From assembly GCF_010731855.1 (NCBI RefSeq), contig NZ_AP022620.1, positions 1,860,001 through 1,924,000 of the forward strand: DNA of 64,000 bases, written 5' to 3'. Shown here in pieces: positions 63,940 through 64,000 of this stretch. The notes below the pieces were generated by a model. That model searched no databases and was not told the origin of the DNA. It saw only the letters and a list, made by a program, of their open reading frames with translations. Made by a program: the position numbers and the translations under genes. Each line of letters starts with the position of its first letter. Position 1 is the first letter of the stretch. The stretch comes from Mycolicibacterium anyangense (GTDB lineage: Bacteria > Actinomycetota > Actinomycetes > Mycobacteriales > Mycobacteriaceae).

Positions 63940-64000
63940 GTGAGCACCGAACCTGGATACCGCGCCCCTGTCGTCACCGTCGCCACCTCGCTGCCCAAGC
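63940..64000 (+). CDS. pepB: Leucyl aminopeptidase PepB, N-terminal fragment
   Basis: Only about 20 codons are in the window. GTG 63940 begins [19 protein letters not shown], closely matching the start of the tuberculosis cytosol aminopeptidase Rv2213, the next gene expected in order after Rv2212. M17-family metallopeptidases release N-terminal residues from peptides; the catalytic part lies beyond the right edge. Identification rests on this short match and on position. Confidence 0.75.
   Translation, partial: MSTEPGYRAPVVTVATSLPK

Overview
The window is chromosomal DNA of a mycobacterium, most likely a free-living, fast-growing Mycolicibacterium-type species. It is GC-rich, uses many GTG starts, and its gene order follows the Mycobacterium tuberculosis stretch from ftsQ (Rv2151c) to pepB (Rv2213) almost gene by gene. 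Markers specific to the group include lipomannan mannosyltransferases, PimB', the cytochrome bcc-aa3 genes, MmpS3 and the MraZ/RsmH/FtsI/Mur cluster. Comparisons with M. tuberculosis are from memory; no search was run.

Layout. (1) 1-14.6 kb, minus strand: the division and cell-wall (dcw) cluster, transcribed mraZ-rsmH-ftsL-like-pbpB-murE-murF-mraY-murD-ftsW-murG-murC-ftsQ, nearly all joined by 1-4 bp stop/start overlaps. Four GTGG boxes at exact 10-bp spacing precede mraZ. (2) 14.9-21.4 kb: DUF3040 protein, GNAT acetyltransferase, LppM, IdsA2 prenyl synthase, MptA mannosyltransferase, and the divergent pair Rv2175c-like DNA-binding protein / PknL kinase. (3) 21.4-26.2 kb: an accessory block absent from this position in M. 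tuberculosis, made of an FMN-dependent (LLM class) monooxygenase, a leader peptide with an apparent RNA switch, a fused double ABC permease and its ATPase. (4) 26.2-39.6 kb: AroG, RNase AS-like nuclease, membrane protein, MptC-type mannosyltransferase, acyltransferase, a lipid-handling group (Rv2183c-Rv2186c homologues and FadD15), a cutinase-like protein, PimB', a HEXXH protein and the cell-wall hydrolase RipC. (5) 39.8-43 kb: a tiny double-CxxC protein, an exonuclease/GIY-YIG fusion and TrpD. (6) 43-51.2 kb: the respiratory supercomplex genes ctaE-qcrC-qcrA-qcrB and, opposite, ctaC-ctaF, with a methyltransferase, a DUF2561 protein and MmpS3 between them. (7) 51.4-64 kb: AsnB, adenosine kinase, a membrane-anchored protein, an A-type Fe-S protein, glycerate kinase, DUF3043 protein, cobUTS, a PAS-PAS-PAS-GGDEF protein, IlvE, GcvT and the start of PepB.

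The most interesting region is 22.9-23.2 kb. A 23-codon leader ORF with a strong ribosome-binding site precedes the ABC permease. A 9-base segment inside it and an identical segment downstream can each pair with one intervening complement, which is the layout of an attenuator or translational switch. The other recurring signals are short tandem duplications covering stop codons (26.2, 38.5 and 55.2 kb) and many leaderless-type starts, where a -10 hexamer lies 6-8 nt before a GTG or ATG. No tRNA, rRNA, CRISPR array, insertion sequence or prophage gene was seen. Stretches longer than 300 bases without a gene are rare; the only one (14560-14887) holds the mraZ control region and a terminator.
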